DNA of 12,524 nucleotides from Burkholderiaceae bacterium (GTDB lineage: Bacteria > Pseudomonadota > Gammaproteobacteria > Burkholderiales > Burkholderiaceae), in the NCBI GenBank assembly GCA_017997515.1, contig JAGOEY010000032.1:1-12524 (forward strand), in the 5' to 3' direction. A program made the position numbers and the translations under genes. Below, piece by piece: positions 1 through 6,666 of the stretch (the first letter of the stretch is position 1; every line of letters starts with the position of its first letter). The notes beneath the pieces were generated by a model, which was not told the origin of the DNA, did no database searches, and saw only the letters and a list, made by a program, of their open reading frames with translations.

Positions 1-1354
1 CAAAACCCAACCGAAAGCAGGTGGTAAAGGGGGCGGGCGCTGTCACAGGCCCAAATTGCGCCCCGTGCACCTCGGCCACGCGGGCGATGATTTCATGGCC
101 CAGGCGCAGGCTATCGACCGCCGGGGAGGCCTGTGGCGCGCCCCGCCCGCCGTTGTCACAGACCTGCAGCCAGGGCCCGCCCGCGTCACTGCCCAACTGC
201 ACCTCGATCTGGGTGCCGGGCGGGGTGTGTTTGATCGCGTTGTCCAGCAGGTTGCGCAGGGCCAGCTCCAGCAGCAGCGGGTGGCCTTGTAAGGGCAAAG
301 TGGCCGGCCCGGTGACCGCAATCTCGTCCTGGCGCTCCCAGGCTTTTTGCGCAAAGCCCGCACTCACTTCCTGCGCCAGCGCCACCAGATCCAGCGGCAC
401 GGTGGCTTCGTGTAACTCGGCCCGGCTGGTGCGCGCCAAGGCCAGCAGCTGGTTCAGCACATGCCCGGCACGCAGCGCATCAGCGCCGATACGCGACTGG
501 GCGCGGGCACGGTCGTCGGGCGACAAGTCACCTGCCAGCGCGCTGGCCTGCAGCGCAATGGAGGACAGCGGCGTGCGCAGCTCGTGCGCCACCTCATTGG
601 CCAGACGGCGCTCACGTTGCAGCGCGGCACTCTGCTGGTCCACCAGGCTGTTGATGGAGCCCACAACAGAGTTGAATTCGCGCATCGCATGGCGTGCGGG
701 CAGCCGCTGCGCCCGCCCCACATCCAGCTGCGCCACATCGTCGGACAGCACATACAGCGGCCGCAAGCCGCGCCAGATGGCCAGCCCCAGCGCCAGCGCC
801 ACCACGGGCAGCAGCCACATGCCGGGCTCAATCAGCTGCCCGGCAATGTCTTCGGCCAGGTCATCACGCTCCTGCAGGTTCAGCAGCACCATCACCTTAC
901 GTTCGTGGGCCGCGTCCCACTGCGCAAAACTGCGCCATCGGGTTTGGGCCGCGCCCAGCTGCAGGTCGGCAAAACCTTCGGCCGTGTCAAACGCCGGAGG
1001 ATCCGCCGCACCACTGCTGCCGATCAGGCGGCCATCGGCGTCCCACAGCGCCACGCTGAGCGACTGCTGGTAGTCGTGGCTTTTCAGGCCCGGCATATTC
1101 ATGCGCGGTGCCGCACTGCCGGGCGCGACAAACTCCACCGAGCGCAGGCTCAGCAGCACCGACGCCACGCTGGCCAGGTGGCCGTCGGTGAGTTCGTCCG
1201 CCTCTTCAATGCCGGTGCGGTAACCCATCACCACAAAACTGAGCCAGACCACCAGCAAAGCCCCCAGCGCCCAAAGCAGCAGACGGCCGGTGAGGGACGG
1301 GCCAGCCGATGAGGCCGCCGCAGTGGAAGAGGTGGACGCTGTGGGTGTGCTCAT
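1..1354 (-). CDS. Sensor histidine kinase, QseC/PmrB/TctE-like (3' end cut by window edge)
   Basis: This is an inner-membrane two-component sensor kinase, read without a stop for 451 codons from ATG 1354-1352 to the window edge. The ATG overlaps the regulator's TGA (ATGA), so the two are translationally coupled. Visible parts: a Ser/Thr/Ala-rich N-terminus; TM1 at about residues 24-44; a periplasmic region at about 45-178; TM2 at about 179-196; a HAMP-like linker; the dimerization H-box (VAHELRTPL) with phospho-acceptor His257; and the N-box LRNLLDNAIKHTPPGT around Asn372. The family autophosphorylates this His and passes the phosphate to the partner regulator. Oddities: the G1 box reads DNGGRGAP, no F-box is visible, and where a GLGL-type G2 box is expected the sequence is LRLGHEII, so the ATP lid is very short. 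Only a few C-terminal residues are likely missing. The stimulus is unknown; envelope or cation sensing is inferred from the PmrB/QseC resemblance. Confidence 0.88.
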   Translation of the reverse strand, partial: MSTPTASTSSTAAASSAGPSLTGRLLLWALGALLVVWLSFVVMGYRTGIEEADELTDGHLASVASVLLSLRSVEFVAPGSAAPRMNMPGLKSHDYQQSLSVALWDADGRLIGSSGAADPPAFDTAEGFADLQLGAAQTRWRSFAQWDAAHERKVMVLLNLQERDDLAEDIAGQLIEPGMWLLPVVALALGLAIWRGLRPLYVLSDDVAQLDVGRAQRLPARHAMREFNSVVGSINSLVDQQSAALQRERRLANEVAHELRTPLSSIALQASALAGDLSPDDRARAQSRIGADALRAGHVLNQLLALARTSRAELHEATVPLDLVALAQEVSAGFAQKAWERQDEIAVTGPATLPLQGHPLLLELALRNLLDNAIKHTPPGTQIEVQLGSDAGGPWLQVCDNGGRGAPQASPAVDSLRLGHEIIARVAEVHGAQFGPVTAPAPFTTCFRLGF

Positions 1355-2043
1355 GCCGCTTCGTCCCGGGGAATGAAGTACCCCACACCCCGCATGGTGT
1401 GGATGAGTGTGCTGCCCAGCTTGCGCCGCAGGTGGTGGATGTGCACCTCCAGCGCATTGCTTTCGATCGCGTCCTGCCAGTTGTACAGCCGCGCCTCCAG
1501 CTGCTGGCGCGACTGCACCCGCCCGCGCGACTCCAGCAGCACCAGCAGCACGGCAAATTCACGCGGCGACAGCTCCACCGGCACACCGGCCTGCAGCACG
1601 GTGTGCGCGGCCGGGTCAATCTCCAGCGCGCCATGGCGAATGACGGGGTGTGAACGCCCCGCCGCACGCCGCAGCAGCGCACGCAGGCGGGCCTCCAGCT
1701 CGTCCACATCAAAGGGTTTGACCAGGTAGTCATCAGCCCCGAGGTCCAGCCCCGCAATACGCTGCTGCACTTCGTCGCGGGCGGTCATGATCAGCACGGG
1801 GGTGTCGGGCGCAGGCAAACCACCGGGCGCGGCGCTGGCCTGGCGCAGCCGCTGCAGCAGGGTGCCGCCGTCGCCGTCGGGCAGGCCCAGGTCCAGCAGC
1901 ACTGCATCAAAAGGCTCGGCCTGTAATGCGGCCCAGGCATGCGCCACCGTGTCACACCAGTCCACGGCATACCCCCGCTGCTGCAGGTTGGCCTGCAGGC
2001 CGTCGGCAATACCGACATCGTCTTCGACTACCAGGATTCGCAT
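1351..2043 (-). CDS. OmpR/PhoB-family response regulator (QseB/PmrA-like)
   Basis: This is a 230-residue cytoplasmic DNA-binding response regulator. The start is the ATG opening MRILVVEDD; the reading frame continues 10 codons further upstream, but those residues do not belong to the receiver fold. The receiver domain (about 1-120) has the acidic pair Asp8/Asp9, phospho-acceptor Asp51 (VLLDLGLPDGDGG), Thr87 and Lys109 (LVKPFD). A proline- and alanine-rich stretch of a few extra residues precedes Thr87. The C-terminal winged helix (about 135-228) contains LSPREFAVL, ESNALEVHIHHLRRKLG and the end motif MRGVGYFIP, typical of the QseB/PmrA/TctD group. The downstream kinase overlaps it by 4 nt. 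Phosphorylation by that kinase and binding to tandem TTAA-type half-sites are inferred from the family. A matching box lies before the PAP2 genes at 5194-5210; none was seen in front of this gene. Confidence 0.93.
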   Translation of the reverse strand: MRILVVEDDVGIADGLQANLQQRGYAVDWCDTVAHAWAALQAEPFDAVLLDLGLPDGDGGTLLQRLRQASAAPGGLPAPDTPVLIMTARDEVQQRIAGLDLGADDYLVKPFDVDELEARLRALLRRAAGRSHPVIRHGALEIDPAAHTVLQAGVPVELSPREFAVLLVLLESRGRVQSRQQLEARLYNWQDAIESNALEVHIHHLRRKLGSTLIHTMRGVGYFIPRDEAA

Positions 2044-2124
2044 GGGGGGATTGTCACCGTTTGCCCTGGCCACCGCTGCAGGTTCTTATGCCCATCACAA
2101 TGGCCGATGCGATGAAAGGCTCGT
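2044..2124. promoter_or_regulatory. Divergent intergenic region between response regulator and panE-like gene
   Basis: This 81-bp spacer must hold the promoters for both divergent units. No convincing -35/-10 pair or tandem TTAAG box was found by eye. A purine-rich AAAGG at 2115-2119 sits 5 nt before the panE-like ATG and is a plausible ribosome binding site. Confidence 0.5.
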
Positions 2125-3099
2125 ATGAAAATTTGTATTTACGGCGCAGGTGCCATTGGCGGCTGGATCGGGGCACGTTTGGCGGCCCTGGGTGAGCCGG
2201 TCAGTGTGGTGGCGCGGGGAGCCACGCTGGCGGCTTTGCAAACCCATGGCCTGCGGCTGCAGCAGGCGGAGGGGCTGCTGCAGGTCCCGGTGCAGGCGGC
2301 GGACAACGCGGCGGCACTGGGTGTGCAAGACCTGGTGGTGGTAGCGGTCAAAGCCCCGGCCCTGGCCGAGGTGGCGCGTGACATCGCCCCGCTGCTGGGG
2401 CCGCACACCATCGTGCTGACGGCGATGAACGGGGTGCCGTGGTGGTTCTTCCAGGGTTTTGGTGGGGCCTATGCGGGCACCGCGCTCAAGGCGGTGGATG
2501 CCAGCGGTGCCATCGCGGCGGCCATCCCTGCGCGGCACGTTGTGGGCTGTGTGGTGCATGCAAGCTGTGCGTTACAAGCGCCCGGGGTGGTGCAGCACCA
2601 TTTCGGCAACAAACTGATTCTGGGCGAGCCGTCAGGCCAGCAGACGGAGCGTGCCAAGGCCCTTGCAGCCCTGTTGAAAAGGGCCGGGTTTGAGGCACCT
2701 TTGTCCGAACAAATCCAACGCGACACTTGGTACAAGCTGTGGGGCAACATGACGGTGAACCCGGTCAGCGCGTTGACCGGTGCCACCACCGACCTGATTC
2801 TGGACGACCCGCTGGTGCGTGACTTCATCTCCCAGGTGATGCGGGAAGCCAAGGAGATCGGGGCCCGCATCGGCATCCCCATCGACCAGCAGCCCGAGGA
2901 TCGGCACGCCGTCACCCGCAAGCTGGGCGCGTTCAAGACGTCGATGCTGCAGGACGTGGAAGCAGGCAAACCTGTGGAGCTGGACGCACTGGTCACCGTG
3001 GTGCAGGAGCTGGGTGTGCTGACGGCCGTGCCCACACCGTTCACCGATGCGCTGCTGGGGCTGGCGCGGCTGCAGGCACGGGTTAAGGGTCTCTACTAA
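2125..3099 (+). CDS. panE: 2-dehydropantoate 2-reductase family protein (KPR/PanE/ApbA)
   Basis: This 324-residue cytoplasmic protein belongs to the ketopantoate reductase family, which reduces 2-dehydropantoate to pantoate with NADPH in pantothenate synthesis. The N-terminal Rossmann domain has GAGAIG at residues 7-12 and TAMNGV with Asn102, which aligns with E. coli PanE Asn98. The C-terminal helical domain holds Lys204 (WYKLWGN, equivalent to catalytic Lys176), Asn208, Ser273 (SMLQD) and Glu285 (VELDAL, equivalent to Glu256). ATG 2125 is preceded by AAAGG at 5 nt. The protein is somewhat longer than E. coli PanE (about 303 residues). It has no pantothenate-gene neighbours, and proteobacteria often carry several paralogues of this family. 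The fold and key residues are clear, but the true substrate could be another 2-keto acid, so the symbol is provisional. Confidence 0.85.
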   Translation: MKICIYGAGAIGGWIGARLAALGEPVSVVARGATLAALQTHGLRLQQAEGLLQVPVQAADNAAALGVQDLVVVAVKAPALAEVARDIAPLLGPHTIVLTAMNGVPWWFFQGFGGAYAGTALKAVDASGAIAAAIPARHVVGCVVHASCALQAPGVVQHHFGNKLILGEPSGQQTERAKALAALLKRAGFEAPLSEQIQRDTWYKLWGNMTVNPVSALTGATTDLILDDPLVRDFISQVMREAKEIGARIGIPIDQQPEDRHAVTRKLGAFKTSMLQDVEAGKPVELDALVTVVQELGVLTAVPTPFTDALLGLARLQARVKGLY

Positions 3100-3116
3100 G
3101 AGTCCTCGCTGACGGC

Positions 3117-3134
3117 GAATTAACAAGAATTAAC
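3117..3134. promoter_or_regulatory. Tandem GAATTAAC direct repeat upstream of hpd
   Basis: The octamer GAATTAAC occurs at 3117-3124 and again at 3127-3134, exactly 10 bp apart (one helical turn), with GGCG and CGCC flanking. It lies about 105-120 bp before the hpd ATG, in non-coding sequence after the panE-like stop. Same-face tandem half-sites suggest a transcription-factor site for hpd, but the factor is unknown. The 10-bp period differs from the 11-bp period of the box at 5194. Confidence 0.4.
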
Positions 3135-3167
3135 GCCAAAAACCTGCGCCATGACGCCTTGAAACGC

Positions 3168-3178
3168 TGCAAATTGCA
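3168..3178. promoter_or_regulatory. Perfect palindrome TGCAA-A-TTGCA in hpd promoter region
   Basis: Perfect 5-bp inverted arms (TGCAA/TTGCA) flank a single A, 59 bp before the hpd ATG. This is a plausible operator. Lrp/AsnC-type regulators are often encoded beside hpd in proteobacteria and bind short AT-centred palindromes, but no such gene is in this window. The link to that family is inference only. Confidence 0.35.
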
Positions 3179-3237
3179 TTAAAACTGCGCCCTTTTTGCG
3201 GAATGATGACCCCATTCATTTCAAAAGAGACACCACC

Positions 3238-4314
3238 ATGAGCGATTTGTTTGACAACCCGATGGGCCTGATGGGTTTTGAGTTTGTGGAGTTTGCGTCG
3301 CCCACTGCAGGTGTGCTGGAGCCGGTGTTCGAGCGTATGGGTTTCACCCTGGTGGCCAAACACCGCTCCAAGGACGTGGTGCTGTACCGCCAGGGCGACA
3401 TCAATTTCATCGTCAACCGCGAGCCCAAAAGTGTGGCCGGCTTCTTTGCCGCCGAACACGGCCCCAGCGCCTGCGGCATGGCGTTCCGCGTCAAGGACTC
3501 GCACCATGCCTACCGCCGCGCGCTGGAGCTGGGGGCCCAGCCGATCGAGTTACACCCCGGTCCGATGGAGCTGAACCTGCCGGCCATCAAGGGTATTGGC
3601 GGCGCGCCGCTGTACCTGATCGACCGGTTTGAAGACGGCAAGTCCATCTACGACATCGACTTCGACTTCATCGAGGGCGTAGACCGCCACCCGGTGGGCC
3701 ACGGCCTGAAACTCATCGACCACCTGACACACAACGTGTACCGCGGTCGCATGGCCTTCTGGGCCGATTTTTACGAGCGCCTGTTCAACTTCCGCGAAAT
3801 CCGGTTCTTCGACATCAAGGGTGAATACACCGGCCTCACGTCGAAGGCGCTGACCGCACCCGACGGCAAGATCCGCATCCCGCTGAACGAAGAGTCGCGC
3901 CAGGGCGGCGGCCAGATCGAAGAGTATTTGATGAAGTTCAACGGCGAAGGCATCCAGCACATTGCCCTGATTTGTGACGACCTGATCGCCACGGTGGATC
4001 GGCTGGCGCTGGCCGGTGTGCCACTGATGACCGCGCCCAACGACGTGTACTACGAAATGCTCGAAGGCCGCCTGCCGGGCCACGGCCAGCCGGTGAGCGA
4101 ATTACAAACACGCGGCATTCTGGTGGATGGATCGACCGAAGGCGGCACACCGCGCCTGCTGCTGCAGATCTTCTCGCAAACCCAATTGGGCCCGGTGTTC
4201 TTCGAGTTCATCCAGCGCCAGGGCGACGAAGGTTTTGGCGAAGGCAACTTCAAGGCTTTGTTCGAGTCCATCGAGCGTGACCAGATCAGCCGCGGGGCAC
4301 TGGAGGCCGCGTGA
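3238..4314 (+). CDS. hpd: 4-hydroxyphenylpyruvate dioxygenase
   Basis: This 358-residue cytoplasmic Fe(II) enzyme converts 4-hydroxyphenylpyruvate and O2 to homogentisate and CO2 in tyrosine catabolism. It has two vicinal-oxygen-chelate halves. The metal triad is His162 ([10 protein letters not shown]), His241 (GIQHIAL) and Glu323 (FFEFIQR), one residue off the Pseudomonas fluorescens positions 161/240/322, and the total length matches the bacterial family. The start is the ATG opening [10 protein letters not shown], with AAGAGA at 3225-3230 as the ribosome binding site (7-nt spacing). The in-frame ATG at 3196 would add 14 residues without a good site. The TGA overlaps the GTG start of phhA, so the two genes form one unit. 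Two candidate operators lie upstream. No frameshift or missing residue is seen. Confidence 0.97.
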   Translation: MSDLFDNPMGLMGFEFVEFASPTAGVLEPVFERMGFTLVAKHRSKDVVLYRQGDINFIVNREPKSVAGFFAAEHGPSACGMAFRVKDSHHAYRRALELGAQPIELHPGPMELNLPAIKGIGGAPLYLIDRFEDGKSIYDIDFDFIEGVDRHPVGHGLKLIDHLTHNVYRGRMAFWADFYERLFNFREIRFFDIKGEYTGLTSKALTAPDGKIRIPLNEESRQGGGQIEEYLMKFNGEGIQHIALICDDLIATVDRLALAGVPLMTAPNDVYYEMLEGRLPGHGQPVSELQTRGILVDGSTEGGTPRLLLQIFSQTQLGPVFFEFIQRQGDEGFGEGNFKALFESIERDQISRGALEAA

Positions 4315-5177
4315 GCGCTGGCCAATCCCCTCAGCGGCCCCAACGGCCCGACTGGACGATTGACCAAGGCTGGGCCGACTACACCGCCGAGGAACACGCC
4401 GTCTGGAAGACCCTGTTTGAACGCCAGAGCGCACTGCTGCCCGGGCGCGCATGCGATGCGTTTGTGGACGGCATGCAAAAGCTGCCTATTGGCGCGGAGC
4501 AGATCCCCGACTTCCGGGCGCTGAGTGCGGTGCTGATGCAAACCACCGGCTGGCAGGTGGTAGCTGTGCCGGGCCTGGTGCCCGACGACGTGTTTTTTGA
4601 CCACCTCGCCCACCGGCGGTTCCCGGCCGGCCACTTCATCCGCAAGCCCCACGAGCTGGACTACCTGGAAGAGCCGGACGTGTTCCACGACGTGTTTGGC
4701 CATGTGCCCATGCTCATGAACCCGGTCATGGCGGACTACATCCAGGCCTATGGCCAGGGCGGCCTGCGTGCCAAGGCGCTGGGGGTGCTGGACAAACTGG
4801 CGCGGGTGTACTGGTACACCGTCGAATTTGGGCTGGTGCAGCAGGCCGACGGCATCCGTATCCTCGGTGCGGGCATCGCGTCGTCGTTCACCGAAACGGT
4901 GTTTGCGCTGGACGACCCGTCACCCCACCGCATCGGCTTTGACTTGGAGCGGGTGATGCGCACGCAGTACCGGATCGACGACTTCCAGGAAACGTACTTT
5001 GTGATCCCACACCTGGACGCACTGCTCGACCTGGCACACATCGACTTTGCGTCCATCTACGAACGCACCAACGGCCTGCCCGATTACGCCCCCGGCACCA
5101 CACTCCCGAGTGACCACGTGTTGTCGCGGGGCACGGGGCAGTACCACCACACAAAACACACAACGGCCCTGCCATAA
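4311..5177 (+). CDS. phhA: Phenylalanine 4-monooxygenase (pterin- and iron-dependent)
   Basis: This 288-residue cytoplasmic enzyme hydroxylates L-phenylalanine to L-tyrosine using tetrahydropterin and O2. It matches the single-domain bacterial form, with no N-terminal ACT domain. The Fe ligands are His126 and His131 (FHDVFGHVP) and Glu172 (YWYTVEFGL). The start is GTG 4311, overlapping the hpd TGA as GTGA, with GGAGG at 4302-4306 four nt upstream; this supports translational coupling and makes GTG the best start. The product feeds, after transamination, into Hpd encoded just upstream. The pterin carbinolamine dehydratase (phhB) and the aromatic aminotransferase that would complete the route are not in the window. 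The C-terminal tail (about 265-288) is polar and His/Thr-rich, outside the catalytic core. Confidence 0.97.
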   Translation: MSAGQSPQRPQRPDWTIDQGWADYTAEEHAVWKTLFERQSALLPGRACDAFVDGMQKLPIGAEQIPDFRALSAVLMQTTGWQVVAVPGLVPDDVFFDHLAHRRFPAGHFIRKPHELDYLEEPDVFHDVFGHVPMLMNPVMADYIQAYGQGGLRAKALGVLDKLARVYWYTVEFGLVQQADGIRILGAGIASSFTETVFALDDPSPHRIGFDLERVMRTQYRIDDFQETYFVIPHLDALLDLAHIDFASIYERTNGLPDYAPGTTLPSDHVLSRGTGQYHHTKHTTALP

Positions 5178-5193
5178 ACGGCTGGTGTGCACC

Positions 5194-5210
5194 GTTAAGC
5201 GGCTGTTAAG
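5194..5210. promoter_or_regulatory. PmrA/QseB-type box GTTAAG-N5-GTTAAG before the PAP2 operon
   Basis: Two identical hexamers, GTTAAG at 5194-5199 and 5205-5210, are spaced 11 bp start to start. This is the architecture of the PmrA box (CTTAAG-like hexamers separated by 5 bp) and close to QseB sites. The box lies 45-61 bp before ATG 5255. A weak -10-like TACTCT at 5233-5238 follows 22 bp after the second hexamer, which fits an activator site replacing a -35 element. Binding by the regulator at 1351-2043 is inferred. Confidence 0.5.
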
Positions 5211-5254
5211 TCGCCGTATTTATGGTGCGGGCTACTCTTCTGTTGGCCCGCGTG

Positions 5255-5986
5255 ATGCACCCCTTTTCTCCACCCCGATCCCTTCGGTCTTCTCCCACCC
5301 TGCACTGGACCGCAGGCAGCCTGCTGCTGTTGCTGGTCTGGGACGCCAGCGGGCTGGACCTGCTGCTGGCGAACTGGTTTGGCACGGCGCACGGTTTTGC
5401 GCTGCGCGACCACTGGCTGTTCACCACCGTTTTACACGAAGGCGCGCGGCGCATTGCGTGGCTGCTGGTGGTGGGGCTGAGCCTGGTGGTCTGGTGGCCA
5501 GCGGGGGTGTTGCGGCAGGTGGACCGGCTGCAGCGCCTGCAGCTGGTGCTGACCACCCTGCTGTCGCTGCTGGCGGTGGTGTCGATCAAGTACATCAGCA
5601 GCACCAGCTGCCCGTGGGACTTGGCAGAGTTTGGCGGCGTGGCGCGTTATGTGTCGCACTGGACGCTGGGGGTGGTGGACGGCGGCGGCGCGCACTGCTT
5701 CCCGGCCGGGCATGCATCGGCCGGGTTCGCCTTCTTCGGCGGGTATTTTGTGCTGCGTGATGCCGCGCCACGTGCGGCCAGAATCTGGCTCGTGGCCACA
5801 CTGGTCGTGGGCCTGGTGCTCGGCATTTCGCAGCAGGCCCGGGGGGCCCATTTCATGAGCCACACACTCTGGACGGCCTGGCTGTGCTGGACGATTGCCT
5901 GGCTGTGTGATGGGGCCGCCACACACCTGCGGCTGCGTTACCAGGCCCACCCGGCCACACCGGAGGCTCGCCATGTGGCAAGTTGA
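5255..5986 (+). CDS. PAP2-superfamily membrane phosphatase, non-canonical motif type (COG3907-like)
   Basis: This is a 243-residue polytopic inner-membrane protein with about five or six hydrophobic segments. It belongs to the PAP2 (acid phosphatase/lipid phosphatase) superfamily, which removes phosphate from lipids such as lipid A, phosphatidylglycerophosphate or undecaprenyl diphosphate. The motifs are present but altered: Lys112-x6-Cys119-Pro120 (KYISSTSCPWDL, Cys in place of Arg); Pro150 to His153 (FPAGHASAG); and Ser192-Gln193 to His199 then His203 (ISQQARGAHFMSH, where Gln replaces Arg and His replaces Asp). My recollection is that CPWDL and RGAHFxSH are features of the COG3907 subfamily rather than damage. 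The start could also be ATG 5222 (11 residues longer); neither has a clear Shine-Dalgarno, and 5255 fits better downstream of the box at 5194. The next PAP2 gene overlaps its 3' end by 14 nt. The substrate is unknown. Confidence 0.82.
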   Translation: MHPFSPPRSLRSSPTLHWTAGSLLLLLVWDASGLDLLLANWFGTAHGFALRDHWLFTTVLHEGARRIAWLLVVGLSLVVWWPAGVLRQVDRLQRLQLVLTTLLSLLAVVSIKYISSTSCPWDLAEFGGVARYVSHWTLGVVDGGGAHCFPAGHASAGFAFFGGYFVLRDAAPRAARIWLVATLVVGLVLGISQQARGAHFMSHTLWTAWLCWTIAWLCDGAATHLRLRYQAHPATPEARHVAS

Positions 5987-6530
5987 TATTGCCCTGTTCC
6001 AAACGCTCAACGCCACAGCCACCACACCGGCGTGGGTCGTAGAGCTGGCCCGCCTGGCGTCTGCCGTGTTGCCCGGCCTGCTGCTCGGGGCGCTGCTGCT
6101 GGCCCTGGTGTGCGGGGCACCCGCTCTGCGCCGCACGGTGCTGCAGGCGCTGCTGAGTGTGGCGGTGGCATGGTGTCTGGTGCACCTGGTGCGGGCGCTG
6201 CTGCCGTTTCCGCGCCCTGCCGCGTTGGGCCTGGGCATACAGTGGATCGAACACGGCGCACGGCCCGGATTTCCCAGCATGCACAGCGCCACGGCGTTTG
6301 CGCTGGGCGGGGCACTGCTGTTTCGCCGGGCTTTTTTCCTGGCCGCTGGCGCTCTGCTGCTGGCCGCACTGATCGCCTGGAGCCGGGTCTGCCTGGGTGT
6401 CCACTTCCCCTCGGATGTGCTGGCCGGCATGTTGACCGGCCTGCTCAGCGCCAGCGCAGTCGCCGCCACATACGCCCTGCTGGAACGCCCCCGCGACACA
6501 GCCCAGGCTCCCCTGACGCGATTGCCCTAA
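5973..6530 (+). CDS. PAP2-family membrane phosphatase, canonical motif type
   Basis: This is a 185-residue inner-membrane protein with about five hydrophobic segments. All three PAP2 signature motifs are intact: Arg74-x6-Arg81-Pro82 (RALLPFPRP, Arg in place of the usual Lys), Pro101-Ser-Met-His104 (GFPSMHSA), and Ser137-Arg138-x5-His144-x3-Asp148 (SRVCLGVHFPSD). His144 is expected to be the phospho-accepting nucleophile. Size and motifs resemble undecaprenyl-diphosphatase (BcrC/YbjG) and lipid phosphatases, but the substrate cannot be fixed from sequence. ATG 5973 is preceded by GGAGG at 5962-5966 (6-nt spacing) and overlaps the 3' end of the upstream PAP2 gene by 14 nt, so the pair is coupled. 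The in-frame ATG at 5895 lies deep inside the upstream gene and is rejected. It converges with pyk; the gap between them holds a structured repeat. Confidence 0.87.
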   Translation: MWQVDIALFQTLNATATTPAWVVELARLASAVLPGLLLGALLLALVCGAPALRRTVLQALLSVAVAWCLVHLVRALLPFPRPAALGLGIQWIEHGARPGFPSMHSATAFALGGALLFRRAFFLAAGALLLAALIAWSRVCLGVHFPSDVLAGMLTGLLSASAVAATYALLERPRDTAQAPLTRLP

Positions 6531-6570
6531 CCCAGCACACAACACAAACGGCGGACGGGACTTATTCCAG

Positions 6571-6666
6571 CAGATACCGCGGAACTGGCTTTGCCAGGCC
6601 GCTGGTATCGCCCCCTGCAAGGGGGTTGGCGTTTACACGAAGTGAAAAAGCCTGGGGGTGTACCTT
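6571..6666 (-). repeat. Three-hairpin intergenic repeat, copy 1 (3' of pyk)
   Basis: This is a structured repeat abutting the pyk stop codon. Stem A pairs GATACC 6573-6578 with GGTATC 6604-6609 and GCGG 6579-6582 with CCGC 6599-6602, enclosing the hairpin CTGGC-TTT-GCCAG (6585-6597). Stem B is CCCCC-TGCAA-GGGGG (6611-6625). Stem C is TTTACAC 6632-6638 against GTGAAA 6642-6647, with one bulged A. The distal end GCCTGGGGGTGT is shared with copy 2 at 9563-9665. It probably serves as the 3' end or terminator of pyk mRNA. Similar palindromic repeats are, from memory, common between genes in Comamonadaceae. Confidence 0.85.

Noticed and set aside
21..1073. 350-codon plus-strand open frame opposite the histidine kinase
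   Set aside because: It is antisense to a clearly recognisable kinase, has low-complexity Ser/Ala/Arg-rich translation and no domain; typical GC-rich shadow.
3082..3099. Second TTAAG-like pair (GTTAAG...CTAAG) at the end of the panE-like gene
   Set aside because: It is coding sequence, the second hexamer is poor and the spacing does not fit the 11-bp period of a PmrA box.
5178..5200. Possible terminator after phhA (AACGG...CCGTT)
   Set aside because: Only a 5-bp stem with a 10-nt loop and no T run; it overlaps the start of the PmrA-type box.
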